Positions 9,670 to 19,174 are shown, counted from the stretch's first letter. The stretch is DNA of 33,437 nt from Burkholderiales bacterium (GCA_018971155.1 JAGXBI010000006.1:1-33437); one strand, 5' to 3'. Notes: generated by a model not told the origin, from the letters alone. Numbers and translations are program-made.

Positions 9670-11343
9670 CTAGCCGGTGACCGCGCCTCGGTCGGCGGGC
9701 AGGGCCAGCGCGGCGAACTTGGCCAGCACGCCGCGCGTATAGCGCGGCGCCGGCTGCCGCCAGGCGGCTTTGCGGCGCGCGAATTCGTCGTCGGGAATAT
9801 TCAACTGCAATAGCAGCTTGTGTGCGTCGATGGTGATCGAGTCGCCCTCTTGCACCAGGGCGATGCCGCCTCCGACGAAGGCCTCGGGGGCCACATGCCC
9901 GACCACCATCCCCCACGTGCCGCCCGAGAAACGGCCGTCGGTGATCAGGCCGACCGATTCGCCCAGGCCCTTGCCGATGATCGCCGAAGTCGGCGCGAGC
10001 ATCTCCGGCATGCCGGGCCCGCCCTTGGGCCCCAGGTAGCGCAGCACCATGACGTCCCCCGGTTTGATCTGGTCGGCGAGAATCGCCGCGAGCGCGCTTT
10101 GCTCGTCGTCGAACACGCGTGCGGGGCCGGTGATCACCGGATTCTTCAGGCCGGTGATCTTCGCCACGGCGCCGTCGGTGGCCAGGTTGCCCTTCAGGAT
10201 TGCCAGATGGCCTTGTTCGTACAGTGCCTTTTCGATCGGGAAGATGACCCGCTGGTCGGCGCGTGGCGTGTCGGGCACGTTGGCCAGCTCCTCGGCCAGC
10301 GTGCGCCCGGTAATGGTCAGGCAATCGCCGTGCAGCAGGCCGGCATTGAGCAGAATCTTCAATACTTGAGGGATGCCGCCGGCCGCGTGCAGGTCGGTGG
10401 CGACGTACTGGCCCGACGGCTTGAGGTTGCAGATGACCGGCACGCGCTGGCGCACGCGCTCGAAGTCGTCGATGCTCCATTCGACTTCGGCGGCGTGGGC
10501 GATGGCCAGGTAATGCAGCACCGCATTGGTCGAGCCGCCCGTGGCCATGATCAGCGCCACGGCGTTTTCGATCGATTTGCGCGTGATGATGTCGCGCGGC
10601 TTGATGTCTTTCTTGACTGCCTCGATCAGCACGCGCGCCGACTCGGCTGCCGAATCGACTTTTTCCTGGTCGGGATTGGCCATCGTCGACGAGTACATCA
10701 ACGACATGCCGAGCGCCTCGAACGACGAACTCATGGTGTTGGCGGTGTACATGCCTCCGCACGAACCGGTAGTCGGACAGGCATTGCGCTCGATACCGTC
10801 GAAGTCTTCCTGGCTCATGCGCCCGGCGGTGAATTCGCCGACTGCCTCGAAGGCCGACACGATGGTCAGGTCCTTGCCCTTCCATTTGCCCGGCTTGATG
10901 GTGCCGCCATAAACGAAAATGCCCGGCACGTTCATGCGCGCGAGCGAGATCATCGCGCCAGGCATGTTCTTGTCGCAGCCGCCGATGACCACCACGCCAT
11001 CCATCCACTGGCCCTGCACGGCGGTCTCGATGCAGTCGGCAATCACCTCGCGCGAGACCAGCGAATACTTCATGCCCTCGGTGCCCATCGCCATGCCGTC
11101 GGAAATGGTCGGCGTGCCGAAAGTCTGGGGATTGGCCCGATTGGCCTTGATCGCCTCGACAGCCGCGTCGGCCAGGCGCTGCAGGCCGGCGTTGCAGGGC
11201 GTGATGGTCGAATGACCGTTGGCCACGCCGATCATGGGGTTGTCGAAGTCTTCCTTCTCGTAGCCGATCGCATAGTACATCGAGCGATTCGGCGAACGCG
11301 CAACGCCTTGCGTGACGTTTTTCGAGCGGCGGTTGTAGGGCAT
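9670..11343 (-). CDS. ilvD: Dihydroxy-acid dehydratase
   Basis: Start [28 protein letters not shown]; '[12 protein letters not shown]', '[17 protein letters not shown]', '[21 protein letters not shown]' are IlvD/Edd signatures. Confidence 0.96.
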   Translation of the reverse strand: MPYNRRSKNVTQGVARSPNRSMYYAIGYEKEDFDNPMIGVANGHSTITPCNAGLQRLADAAVEAIKANRANPQTFGTPTISDGMAMGTEGMKYSLVSREVIADCIETAVQGQWMDGVVVIGGCDKNMPGAMISLARMNVPGIFVYGGTIKPGKWKGKDLTIVSAFEAVGEFTAGRMSQEDFDGIERNACPTTGSCGGMYTANTMSSSFEALGMSLMYSSTMANPDQEKVDSAAESARVLIEAVKKDIKPRDIITRKSIENAVALIMATGGSTNAVLHYLAIAHAAEVEWSIDDFERVRQRVPVICNLKPSGQYVATDLHAAGGIPQVLKILLNAGLLHGDCLTITGRTLAEELANVPDTPRADQRVIFPIEKALYEQGHLAILKGNLATDGAVAKITGLKNPVITGPARVFDDEQSALAAILADQIKPGDVMVLRYLGPKGGPGMPEMLAPTSAIIGKGLGESVGLITDGRFSGGTWGMVVGHVAPEAFVGGGIALVQEGDSITIDAHKLLLQLNIPDDEFARRKAAWRQPAPRYTRGVLAKFAALALPADRGAVTG

Positions 11344-11431
11344 GGACGTCTCCTGGGGAACGGGGGCCGGCGTCTTGCTGCGCCTGCCCGCTAGGGGCAA
11401 TTACAAAAGATTGAGCTTTCCTTTTGTTTGT

Positions 11432-11450
11432 GTCAAATATATTATTTGAC
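11432..11450. promoter_or_regulatory. Palindromic operator candidate in the ilvD / LysR intergenic region
   Basis: Perfect inverted repeat GTCAAAT-ATATT-ATTTGAC, 24 bp upstream of the LysR-family ATG. Confidence 0.5.
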
Positions 11451-11474
11451 TCGAATTAGGTCGGAAAAAGTATT

Positions 11475-12440
11475 ATGGATTTGCGTCAACTTCGTTATTT
11501 CGTGGCGGTGGCCGAGGAACGTCATTTCGGCCGCGCCGCGCAGCGGCTGGCGATGACCCAGCCGCCGCTGTCCCAGCAAATCCGTGCGCTGGAAGACGAC
11601 CTGGGGGCGCCGCTGTTCGTGCGTACCAAGCGCTCGGTGGAGTTGACCGCGGTCGGGCGCCAACTGCTGCCGGAGGTACGGCGCGTGCTGGCCGACGCCG
11701 ATGGTCTGCGCGGCCTCGCCCAGGGCCTGGCGCACGGCGAGGTCGGCACGCTTTCGCTGGGTTTTGTGTCGAGCGCTGACTATGGCATCCTGCCGCCGCT
11801 GCTGCGGCGTTTTGGCGAGCGGTTTCCGCGGGTGCGCCTGACGCTCACCGAGGCGACCAGCGATGTGCAGATCGAGCAGTTGATGGCCGGCCGGCTCGAC
11901 GCCGGGCTGTTCATCCCGCCGGTGCCGCCGCGTTTTGCCCGCGAGCTGGCTTATTTGCCGATCGTGCGCGAGCCGCTGATGCTGGCCATGCCGGCCGACA
12001 TGCCTGCGCGCTACCAGCCGGACGGCGGGGTTGACGAAAACCGCCCGGTTAGCCTGCGCGCGGTGATGCGCGAACCGCTGATCATTTTCCCGCGCCGGGT
12101 GGCGCCAGCGTTTTACGACATCATCATGGGCTGTTATAGTTCGTGCGGCCTGACGCCGCACGTCGGTCAGGAAGCGATCCAGATGCAGACCATCGTCAGC
12201 CTGGTGTCGGCTGGCATGGGTGTGGCGCTGGTACCGCAGTCGCTCTGCCATCTCAAGCGCACCGGGGTGGTCTACCGGCCGCTGCAGGAAGGCGGCGCGA
12301 CCATCGAGACCGGGCTGCTGTGGCGCACCGCGGAAGTCACGCCGGTATTGAGCGGTTTTTTGGAGACGGTGCGCGATCTGGCGCAACCATCCGCGCCGGA
12401 AACGGTCCGTACCCGGGTACCCCGTCGGCCCGCCGCGTGA
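11475..12440 (+). CDS. LysR-family transcriptional regulator
   Basis: 'MDLRQLRYFVAVAEERHFGRAAQRLAMTQPPLSQQIRALEDDLGAPLFVRTKRSVELTAVG' is a canonical LTTR HTH; divergent from ilvD. Confidence 0.95.
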   Translation: MDLRQLRYFVAVAEERHFGRAAQRLAMTQPPLSQQIRALEDDLGAPLFVRTKRSVELTAVGRQLLPEVRRVLADADGLRGLAQGLAHGEVGTLSLGFVSSADYGILPPLLRRFGERFPRVRLTLTEATSDVQIEQLMAGRLDAGLFIPPVPPRFARELAYLPIVREPLMLAMPADMPARYQPDGGVDENRPVSLRAVMREPLIIFPRRVAPAFYDIIMGCYSSCGLTPHVGQEAIQMQTIVSLVSAGMGVALVPQSLCHLKRTGVVYRPLQEGGATIETGLLWRTAEVTPVLSGFLETVRDLAQPSAPETVRTRVPRRPAA

Positions 12441-12482
12441 GCGGGGCGGTGGCTCCTTTAATTAAACGACCCCCTAAAACCC

Positions 12483-13376
12483 ATGCTGATTCATCCGAAC
12501 ATCGATCCAGTCGCCATCCACCTCGGGCCGCTGTCCATTCGCTGGTATGGCCTGATGTACCTGACCGGTTTCATCCTATTCCTGGTGGTTGGCCGCATTC
12601 GCACGCGCCAGCCGCACATCGCCGCGCAAGGGTGGAAGGCGCAGGATCTCGACGACATGCTGTTCTACGGGGTATTGGGCGTGATTCTCGGCGGCCGGCT
12701 CGGTTATGTGCTGTTCTACAAGCCCGATTTCTACTTCGCCCATCCGCTGGAAATCTTCAAGGTCTGGGAAGGCGGCATGTCGTTCCACGGCGGCTTTCTC
12801 GGTGTGCTGGTGGCCATGTTCGTCTACACGCGCCGCGTCGGACAGACGCTGATGCGCGGTACCGACCTGATCGCGCCGATGGTGCCGCTCGGCCTGGGCG
12901 CCGGCCGCCTCGGCAATTTCATCAATGGCGAGTTGTGGGGCCGCGTGACCAGCCCCGATGCGCCGTGGGCGATGATTTTCCCGGGCGCCGCCGGCGAGGA
13001 CCGCGCCTGGCTGCTGGCGCATCCGCAGTTGGCCGTCACGCAGGGTTTTCAGGCGATCTACGAGAAGTATCACGGCCTGCCCAGGCACCCGTCCGAGCTC
13101 TATGAATTCGCGCTCGAGGGCGTGGCGCTGTTCGTGATCATGTGGCTGTTCTCGCGCAAGCCGCGCCCGGTGGGCGCGGTGTCGGCGATGTTCCTGATCG
13201 GTTATGGCGTGTTCCGCTTCCTGGTGGAATTCACGCGGCAACCCGACAATTTCCTCGGCTTGCTCGCCCTGGGCTTCTCGATGGGGCAGTGGCTATCGCT
13301 GCCGATGATCGTGATCGGCGTGCTGATGCTGGTGTACGTCTACCGCAAGCAGGCGGCAAAGCGTTCCGCAGCGTAA
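12483..13376 (+). CDS. lgt: Prolipoprotein diacylglyceryl transferase
   Basis: '[12 protein letters not shown]', '[13 protein letters not shown]', '[14 protein letters not shown]', 'HPSELYEF' are Lgt signatures. Confidence 0.97.
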   Translation: MLIHPNIDPVAIHLGPLSIRWYGLMYLTGFILFLVVGRIRTRQPHIAAQGWKAQDLDDMLFYGVLGVILGGRLGYVLFYKPDFYFAHPLEIFKVWEGGMSFHGGFLGVLVAMFVYTRRVGQTLMRGTDLIAPMVPLGLGAGRLGNFINGELWGRVTSPDAPWAMIFPGAAGEDRAWLLAHPQLAVTQGFQAIYEKYHGLPRHPSELYEFALEGVALFVIMWLFSRKPRPVGAVSAMFLIGYGVFRFLVEFTRQPDNFLGLLALGFSMGQWLSLPMIVIGVLMLVYVYRKQAAKRSAA

Positions 13377-13381
13377 AGCGT

Positions 13382-13417
13382 GGCGCGTCGACGCCGGCAT
13401 GGCGTCGAACCCGCGCC
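13382..13417. other. GC-rich hairpin just downstream of lgt
   Basis: GGCGCG-t-CGACGCC-ggcat-GGCGTCG-aacc-CGCGCC; no U-tract, so not a classical intrinsic terminator. Confidence 0.4.
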
Positions 13418-13529
13418 GTTGGCGGGCATTGGCGACCCGAGGCGCGCGGCTTCGGGCCGCCGGCGGATTTCCCAGATTTTTGCTCGATTTGCACCTCGCG
13501 CCGCGGCGCTGCAGGCGCGCTCCAGCCTA

Positions 13530-13557
13530 TTGACAGCCGGGTGGGTTGGACGATAAT
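13530..13557 (+). promoter_or_regulatory. Strong sigma70-like promoter for the enoyl-CoA hydratase / matB pair
   Basis: Consensus TTGACA (13530-13535), 16-bp spacer, GATAAT (13552-13557); start codon at 13586. Confidence 0.65.
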
Positions 13558-13585
13558 TCGGCAAACCATGCTGACAGAGGAGACC

Positions 13586-14398
13586 ATGAAACCCACCACG
13601 GCGGGCGGCTGTGTGACGATCGAGCGCGCCGCTGCCGACGCGGACGAGGGGATCGCCACGATCGTGCTGAGCCATCCGGGCAAGCTCAATGCGTTGTCGG
13701 TCAGGATGTGGCGGGAGTTGCACGCATGCGTGACCACGCTTGCCGCCGACGACGCGATACGCGCGGTCGTCGTGCGTGGCGCCAACGGCCATTTCGCGGC
13801 GGGCGCCGATATCGAGGAGTTTCCTGTCGAGCGGGGTAGCGAGGCCGCGCTGCGGCGCTACCACAACGAGATTATTGCGCCGGCGCTCGATGCGCTGGCG
13901 AGCTGCCGGCACCCGACCGTGGCGCTGATCGAAGGCGTTTGCGTGGGTGGCGGGCTGGAGATCGCCGCGCATTGCGACTTGCGAATTGCCAGCGAAGCCA
14001 GCCGGTTCGGCATTCCTATCAATCAATTGGGCTTTTCGATGGCGCCGGGCGAATTGCGCGGCGTGCTCGGTCTTGTCGGGCGCGCGGTCGCACTGGAGTT
14101 GCTGCTGGAGGGGCGAATCTTCGATGCGCACGAGGCCAGGGAAAGAGGCCTGTTGACACGCATCGCGCGTGCGTCGGACACGCCCGCCGAGGCTTATGCC
14201 ACGGCTCGGCGCATCGCGGCGGGCGCGCCGCTGGCGGCCCGCATCAACAAAATGCTGATCCGGCGCATGACGCCGCAGGTCGAGCCGCTGACTGAAAACG
14301 AGTGGGCCGCCGCCTTTGCCTATTGGGATTCGCATGACCATCGCGAGGGCGTGACGGCCTTTCTCGAAAAGCGCGTGCCGAACTTTCGCGGGCGCTGA
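13586..14398 (+). CDS. Enoyl-CoA hydratase/isomerase family protein
   Basis: Start MKPTTAGGCV with GAGGAG upstream (alternative ATG at 13568); 'AVVVRGANGHFAAGADIEEF', 'IEGVCVGGGLEIAAHCDLRIAS' crotonase signatures. Confidence 0.88.
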   Translation: MKPTTAGGCVTIERAAADADEGIATIVLSHPGKLNALSVRMWRELHACVTTLAADDAIRAVVVRGANGHFAAGADIEEFPVERGSEAALRRYHNEIIAPALDALASCRHPTVALIEGVCVGGGLEIAAHCDLRIASEASRFGIPINQLGFSMAPGELRGVLGLVGRAVALELLLEGRIFDAHEARERGLLTRIARASDTPAEAYATARRIAAGAPLAARINKMLIRRMTPQVEPLTENEWAAAFAYWDSHDHREGVTAFLEKRVPNFRGR

Positions 14399-14447
14399 TG
14401 CCGCCCGCGACGCGACCTCCTGCCAGGATTTTTCACTTGTTGAATAC

Positions 14448-15998
14448 ATGATGACGAAGCCAAACGCCAATCTTTATGCTTTGTTGAGCAGCCGCTTTCC
14501 GGCCGATCGCAGTGCTTGCTGCATCGAAACCCAGGACGGGCTCTACTACAGTTGGGACGACCTGGAGCGCGCCACCGCACGAATTACCAACCTCCTTATC
14601 AGCCTCGATCTGCCGGCGGGCTCGCGAGTGGCGGTGCAGGTGGAAAAGTCGCCCGAGGCGTTGTTCCTTTACCTGGCCACGCTGCGCGCCGGACTGGTGT
14701 ATCTGCCCCTGAACACGGCCTACCGAGCTGCCGAGATCGAATATTTCGTCGGCAATGCGGAACCTGCGGTGGTGGTATGCACGGCGCAGAATTTTGGCTG
14801 GGTCTCGAAGATCGCCTTCAGCTGCGGCGCCCGCAGTGTTTTCACGCTCAACGATGATCGCAGCGGCACGTTACTGGAGCGTGCGGCCGCGCACAGCGAT
14901 ATCTGCGAGACCGTGCCGCGCGCGGCCGACGATCTGGCGGCGATCCTGTATACGTCCGGCACCACCGGCCGCAGCAAAGGCGCGATGCTCTCGCATGGCA
15001 ACCTGGCCTCCAACGCAGCAGTGCTGCATGACTATTGGGGCTGGAGCAGGCGCCCGCCGGGCAGCGACGTGTTGTTGCACGCATTGCCGATTTTCCATGT
15101 GCATGGCCTGTTTGTCGCCAGTCACGGCGCGCTGCTGTCGGGCAGCAAAATGATCTGGCTGTCGAAATTCGATGCACGCGAGGTGATCCGGCAACTGCCG
15201 CGTGCCACGGTCTTCATGGGTGTGCCCACTTACTATGTGCGCTTGTTGGCCGAGGATGGCTTCACGCGGCAGACCTGCCGGGCGATGCGGTTATTCATTT
15301 CCGGCTCGGCGCCCCTGCTGAAGGAGACCTTCGAGTCTTTCCGGCAGCGCACCGGCCATACGATTCTTGAGCGTTACGGCATGTCGGAAACGGTCATGCT
15401 GACATCCAATCCGTATGATGGCGATGCCGCTTCGGTGCGGCGCGGCGGCACCGTCGGATTGCCGTTGCCGGGGGTGACCCTGCGTGTTGTCGACGACGCT
15501 GGCCGTTCCTGCGGACCGGACGAAATCGGTCACTTGCAGGTCAAGGGCCCCAACGTGTTCGCAGGCTACTGGCGCATGCCGGAAAAGACTCGCGAGGAAT
15601 TCACCGTTGACGGCTTCTTCAAGACGGGCGATGTCGGCAAGGTCGATCACAACGGTTATGTGAGCATCGTCGGCCGCTCCAAGGATTTGATCATCTCGGG
15701 CGGCTTCAACGTGTATCCGAAGGAAATCGAAGGGGTGATCGACGAGTTGCCCGGCGTGTCCGAATCGGCGGTGGTCGGCGTGCCGCACCCCGACTTCGGC
15801 GAGGCCGTGGTGGCGGTGGTGGTGCCCCGGGCAGGCGCTTCGCTCGACGCAGGCAGCGTGATCAGTACGCTCAAGGGGCGCATCGCCAATTTCAAGGTGC
15901 CCAAGCAGGTGCATTTCGTCGCGGAGCTGCCGCGCAATACGATGGGCAAGGTGCAGAAGAACGTGTTGCGCGAGCGCTTTTCATCGGCGCCCGCCTGA
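14448..15998 (+). CDS. matB: Malonyl-CoA synthetase-like AMP-dependent synthetase
   Basis: 'AILYTSGTTGRSKGAMLSHGNL', 'ERYGMSETVMLTSNPYDG', 'YVSIVGRSKDLIISGGFNVYPKEIEGVID'; N-terminal 'VQVEKSPEALFLYLATLRAGLVYLPLNTAYRAAEIEYFVGNAEP' resembles MatB. Confidence 0.85.
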   Translation: MMTKPNANLYALLSSRFPADRSACCIETQDGLYYSWDDLERATARITNLLISLDLPAGSRVAVQVEKSPEALFLYLATLRAGLVYLPLNTAYRAAEIEYFVGNAEPAVVVCTAQNFGWVSKIAFSCGARSVFTLNDDRSGTLLERAAAHSDICETVPRAADDLAAILYTSGTTGRSKGAMLSHGNLASNAAVLHDYWGWSRRPPGSDVLLHALPIFHVHGLFVASHGALLSGSKMIWLSKFDAREVIRQLPRATVFMGVPTYYVRLLAEDGFTRQTCRAMRLFISGSAPLLKETFESFRQRTGHTILERYGMSETVMLTSNPYDGDAASVRRGGTVGLPLPGVTLRVVDDAGRSCGPDEIGHLQVKGPNVFAGYWRMPEKTREEFTVDGFFKTGDVGKVDHNGYVSIVGRSKDLIISGGFNVYPKEIEGVIDELPGVSESAVVGVPHPDFGEAVVAVVVPRAGASLDAGSVISTLKGRIANFKVPKQVHFVAELPRNTMGKVQKNVLRERFSSAPA

Positions 15999-16003
15999 GA
16001 CTG

Positions 16004-16040
16004 GCGCCGGCGCCCGCTCCATGGCGGCGGGTGCCGGCGC
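16004..16040. terminator. Hairpin between convergent matB and SIMPL-domain gene
   Basis: GCGCCGGC-g-CCCGC-tccatggcg-GCGGG-t-GCCGGCGC; strong stem but no T-tract. Confidence 0.4.
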
Positions 16041-16050
16041 GACCCGCCGG

Positions 16051-16749
16051 TCAGTGCACCATCTGTACCGAGCCTGAGACATTCACCGTCACCTGTGCCT
16101 TGCCGCCTTCGAGCGGCACGCTCGGCGCGGCCGCCTTGTCTGCGGCCATCGCACTCATCATGAATGGATGCGGCTGGAACGGCGCGCTATAGCCAACGCG
16201 CACTTCCCGAATGGTATAGCCCGAATAGCCGAAGGCGCGGCTGTTGGCCTGAGCCTGTTCCTTGAACGCGGAGATCGCCTCGGCCGTCAGCTTGTTTTCC
16301 GCTGCACGCTGCGCCTCGCGCGACAGCGAAAACGACACGCCTCCCACCTGCATGGTGTCGCTAAGCTGTCCGGCCAGCCGCGAGGCTGCCGCGAAGTCGC
16401 GCGACTTGAGCAGCAGCTCGGTGCGCCCGCGCCATGACGAAATCCGTCCGCTGCGGTCGCTGGTCGGGTACAGCGAAACGTCGCCGGTCTGCACGCTGAT
16501 GTCGGTTTGCGTCTTGGCGCGCTTGAGCGCCTGGGCCGCCTTCTGGTTCAGCGCGGCAGACACGGCGGCCGGGTCGCTGCCCTGTTGTTCGGCAAACAGC
16601 GTGATTTGCACCGTGTCCTGAGGTATTTCGGTGCTGGCTTGGGCGTTCAGGGAAAGCACTCCCGAGGGGGCCGCGTCGGCGGCCCGCGCGTGAGCCGGCA
16701 GACTGCCGAGAGCCAACAGGAGGATGACAGCGGTTGCATGTTGTTTCAT
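16051..16749 (-). CDS. SIMPL (DUF541) domain periplasmic protein
   Basis: Signal peptide MKQHATAVILLLALGSLPAHARA; 'GVLSLNAQASTEIPQDTVQITLFAEQQGSDPAAVSAALNQKA' matches the SIMPL pattern. Confidence 0.85.
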   Translation of the reverse strand: MKQHATAVILLLALGSLPAHARAADAAPSGVLSLNAQASTEIPQDTVQITLFAEQQGSDPAAVSAALNQKAAQALKRAKTQTDISVQTGDVSLYPTSDRSGRISSWRGRTELLLKSRDFAAASRLAGQLSDTMQVGGVSFSLSREAQRAAENKLTAEAISAFKEQAQANSRAFGYSGYTIREVRVGYSAPFQPHPFMMSAMAADKAAAPSVPLEGGKAQVTVNVSGSVQMVH

Positions 16750-16893
16750 GGATTGACTCCTGGAGAGAGGGGGGCTTGCGGCAAACGTTGGTAGCGCCCG
16801 TGCTGCCGGCCGCGGCCGAGCCAGTGCCGGACAAAGCTGGCCTGCCATGGGAGGTCGGTTGCGCGCATAAGTTCTGCCCGATCATGATCGAGA

Positions 16894-17358
16894 TCAAGCC
16901 GGCAGCAGGCGGGTCGTGATGAACTCCCAGTGTTCCGGCGCGACGGGAGTAATCGACAGACGATTACCTTTGGCAAGTATTTGTAACGACGCTAATTCAG
17001 GAATGCTACGCAGTTCGTTCAGCGGCAGCAGGGGCGTCTTGCGCACCAGCCTGACGTCGACGAGCATCCAGCGCGGCGACTCCCGGGAGGCTTTCGGATC
17101 GTGGTAAGGGCTGGCCGCATCGAATTGCGTCGGATCGGGATAAGGCGTCGAGGCAACTTCGGCGATGCCGGCAATACCGGGCACCGCACAGCTCGAATGA
17201 TAGAACAGCACGCCATCGCCTATCTGCATGGTGTCGCGCATGAAATTGCGCGCCTGGTAATTGCGCACGCCGGTCCAGGCCAGTGTCTGACGGGGGGCGT
17301 TGGCCAGATCGTCGATGCTGGCTTCTTCGGGTTCGGATTTCATCAGCCAATATTTCAT
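16894..17358 (-). CDS. EVE domain-containing protein
   Basis: 'MKYWLMKSEPEEASIDDLANAPRQTLAWTGVRNYQARNFMRDTMQIGDGVLFYHSSC' is a typical EVE/thymocyte nuclear protein 1 family N-terminus. Confidence 0.93.
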   Translation of the reverse strand: MKYWLMKSEPEEASIDDLANAPRQTLAWTGVRNYQARNFMRDTMQIGDGVLFYHSSCAVPGIAGIAEVASTPYPDPTQFDAASPYHDPKASRESPRWMLVDVRLVRKTPLLPLNELRSIPELASLQILAKGNRLSITPVAPEHWEFITTRLLPA

Positions 17359-17691
17359 GCGTCAGGACTCCTTGGCGTGTCGCATACCACATTGTAGGGG
17401 AGTGAGGGCTTTGCCGCTTTGGAGGCCCGGTTCGATTTTTTCTCTGAACCTCCGCACTGCACAAAACTCGAAGTCTTATTATGCTTGGTGCACAGGGAGT
17501 AAAGCCGTCGAAGAAAGGCTTGGGTTTTTTGACTATCCTATAAATGAGGTTGTCGCGAAACGATTTTGGCGATGCTGCACGGTGTAATCCCACCGGTCGA
17601 CCGTCTCATCGGCATCGGTGTTCTACATCGTCGCCTGGCAGCACCGGCCCCGCACGAGCATACATGTGATAACCAATCCTGGGAGAATTCC

Positions 17692-18489
17692 ATGTCAGCA
17701 GAGCCGACCGTAAGAACCGATGCATTCACCTTTTATGCACTGGCAACGTTGTCATTCGTCGAGAGCAGCGTTCCGGAGTTTGTCTCGACCTTGAACGTCA
17801 TGTACGCGGACGATCCTGAAATGCGGGACTGGCTGCGTGAAACGTGGCTGCGAGAGGAGATCGAGCATGGCCGACTGGCGCGAACCTATATCGCCAAGAC
17901 GTGGCCCGAGTTCGACTGGCAACCGGCTTACGAGGCGTTCCTGGTGCGCTACAAGCCGCTTTGCGACGTCGAATACATGCGACCGTCGCTGGCCCTGGAG
18001 GCGCTCTCGCGCTGCGTCATCGAAACCGAGACGGCGATGATCTACCGGTGCCTCGAAGCCGAGATGAGCGATCCGGAACTCAAGGCGATGATGCGCAAGC
18101 TCAGCAGCGAGGAGGTGGGACACTATCGCTATTTCCGCAAAACCTTCGACCGTTACAACGCGGCCGAGCGCCACGGTGTGATTCGCCGGTTGCAGACGAT
18201 AGTCAAGCGCAGCGAAATGGTGCGCGACGAAGACATCTCCATCGCTTTCGAGCCCTTGAGTGATGCTGCTTTCTGGCGCGGACCGAAGCCGTTCAAAGAA
18301 ATGACGTGGCAGGAATTCCTGGACGTGTCGGGCGACATGATGAAGCGGCGCCTGCCGGTCGAGGCTGCCACGCGAATGATGTTCAAACCGCTGGAAACGG
18401 GTGTCTGGTGGCGTGACAAGCCGACCCGCGCGTTGCTCTCGTTCATGGTCAAGCGGCAGTATCCGCAGCTCGCCGGCGGCGAGGCCTAG
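17692..18489 (+). CDS. Ferritin-like di-iron domain protein (265 aa, function unknown)
   Basis: ATG at 17692 with GGGAG upstream; helices bearing FVESS, REEIEHG (ExxH), VIETETAMIY and SSEEVGHYRYF (ExxH), i.e. an E/ExxH/E/ExxH four-helix di-iron pattern. Confidence 0.8.
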   Translation: MSAEPTVRTDAFTFYALATLSFVESSVPEFVSTLNVMYADDPEMRDWLRETWLREEIEHGRLARTYIAKTWPEFDWQPAYEAFLVRYKPLCDVEYMRPSLALEALSRCVIETETAMIYRCLEAEMSDPELKAMMRKLSSEEVGHYRYFRKTFDRYNAAERHGVIRRLQTIVKRSEMVRDEDISIAFEPLSDAAFWRGPKPFKEMTWQEFLDVSGDMMKRRLPVEAATRMMFKPLETGVWWRDKPTRALLSFMVKRQYPQLAGGEA

Positions 18490-18508
18490 CCCGTCGGCGG
18501 CATGAATG

Positions 18509-18547
18509 AAAAAACCGGCTTGCGTAGTTTCGCAAGCCGGTTTTTTT
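18509..18547. terminator. Bidirectional intrinsic terminator
   Basis: AAAAAA-CCGGCTTGCG-tagttt-CGCAAGCCGG-TTTTTTT; 20 nt downstream of the ferritin-like gene. Confidence 0.9.
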
Positions 18548-18592
18548 GTGTGATGCGGGCGCCGCTATTGGCAATCAGGCCACAATGGAAAA

Positions 18593-18622
18593 CGGCACTG
18601 CAACCGTGTGATTGCAGTGCCG
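18593..18622 (-). terminator. Terminator-like hairpin at the 3' end of 6S RNA
   Basis: Perfect 11-bp stem CGGCACTGCAA / TTGCAGTGCCG; on the minus strand followed by TTTT. Confidence 0.65.
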
Positions 18623-18808
18623 CAGGAGTAGGTCCCCACCTTAGCCGCTAGGCCGGCATCCTGAACCGTAAGGTTCAAGGTGGTCGCGGTTAGTAGCACA
18701 TTGGGTTCATCAGACAGAGTGACGCTCACGCTTGTGCCACAAACTTCCGCAACCTGCATCCGATCATTGGTTCAAGGAATTTACGACCTTCGCGAACCAG
18801 GCAGGGAG
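18615..18808 (-). ncRNA. ssrS: 6S RNA (ends approximate)
   Basis: Minus strand reads ...GGTTCGCGAAGG...CCTTGAACC...GTTTGTGGCAC...AACCGCGACCACCTTGAACCTTACGGTTCAGGATGCCGGCCTAGCGGC..., matching conserved 6S segments (cf. E. coli CACCUUGAACCAAGGGUUCAAGG); located downstream of zapA, the expected position. Confidence 0.85.
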
Positions 18809-18862
18809 AAACAATCATGCCACGCAAGAAGCAGCTTTGCAACCTTGCCGCACCTGCATTCT

Positions 18863-19174
18863 TCAGGCTTGATACTGGTCGATGACCTGATCCAGCCTTT
18901 CATTCAGGTGTTGGAATGTACGCTGAATTTCTTCGGCCGGAAACGCCTGTCCGGCGTTCACGCTTTTTTGCAGATTAAGCAATTCCGATGCCAGGCTCAG
19001 TGCCGCCATCACGGCGATGCGATCGGTGCCGCGCACGCTGCTTTGCGCGCGCAACTTGCTCATTTCCTCGTCGACCTTGGCCACGGCGGCGCGCAGGTCG
19101 TTCTCGAGTTCCGGCTGGCAGGCGAGCCGATAGGACTGGCCGGCGATGGCCACTTCGATTTGTTTGGCGCTCAT
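18863..19174 (-). CDS. zapA: Cell division protein ZapA
   Basis: 'MSAKQIEVAIAGQSYRLACQPELENDLRAAVAKVDEEMSKLR...DRIAVMAALSLASELL'; adjacent to 6S RNA. Confidence 0.93.
   Translation of the reverse strand: MSAKQIEVAIAGQSYRLACQPELENDLRAAVAKVDEEMSKLRAQSSVRGTDRIAVMAALSLASELLNLQKSVNAGQAFPAEEIQRTFQHLNERLDQVIDQYQA

Noticed and set aside
9542-11008. 488-aa minus ORF inside ilvD
   Set aside because: Alternative frame of ilvD on the same strand; Arg/Gly-rich frameshift translation
18565-18759. 64-aa minus-strand ORF in the ORF track
   Set aside because: Falls entirely within or around the 6S RNA and its terminator; sequence explained by RNA, not coding
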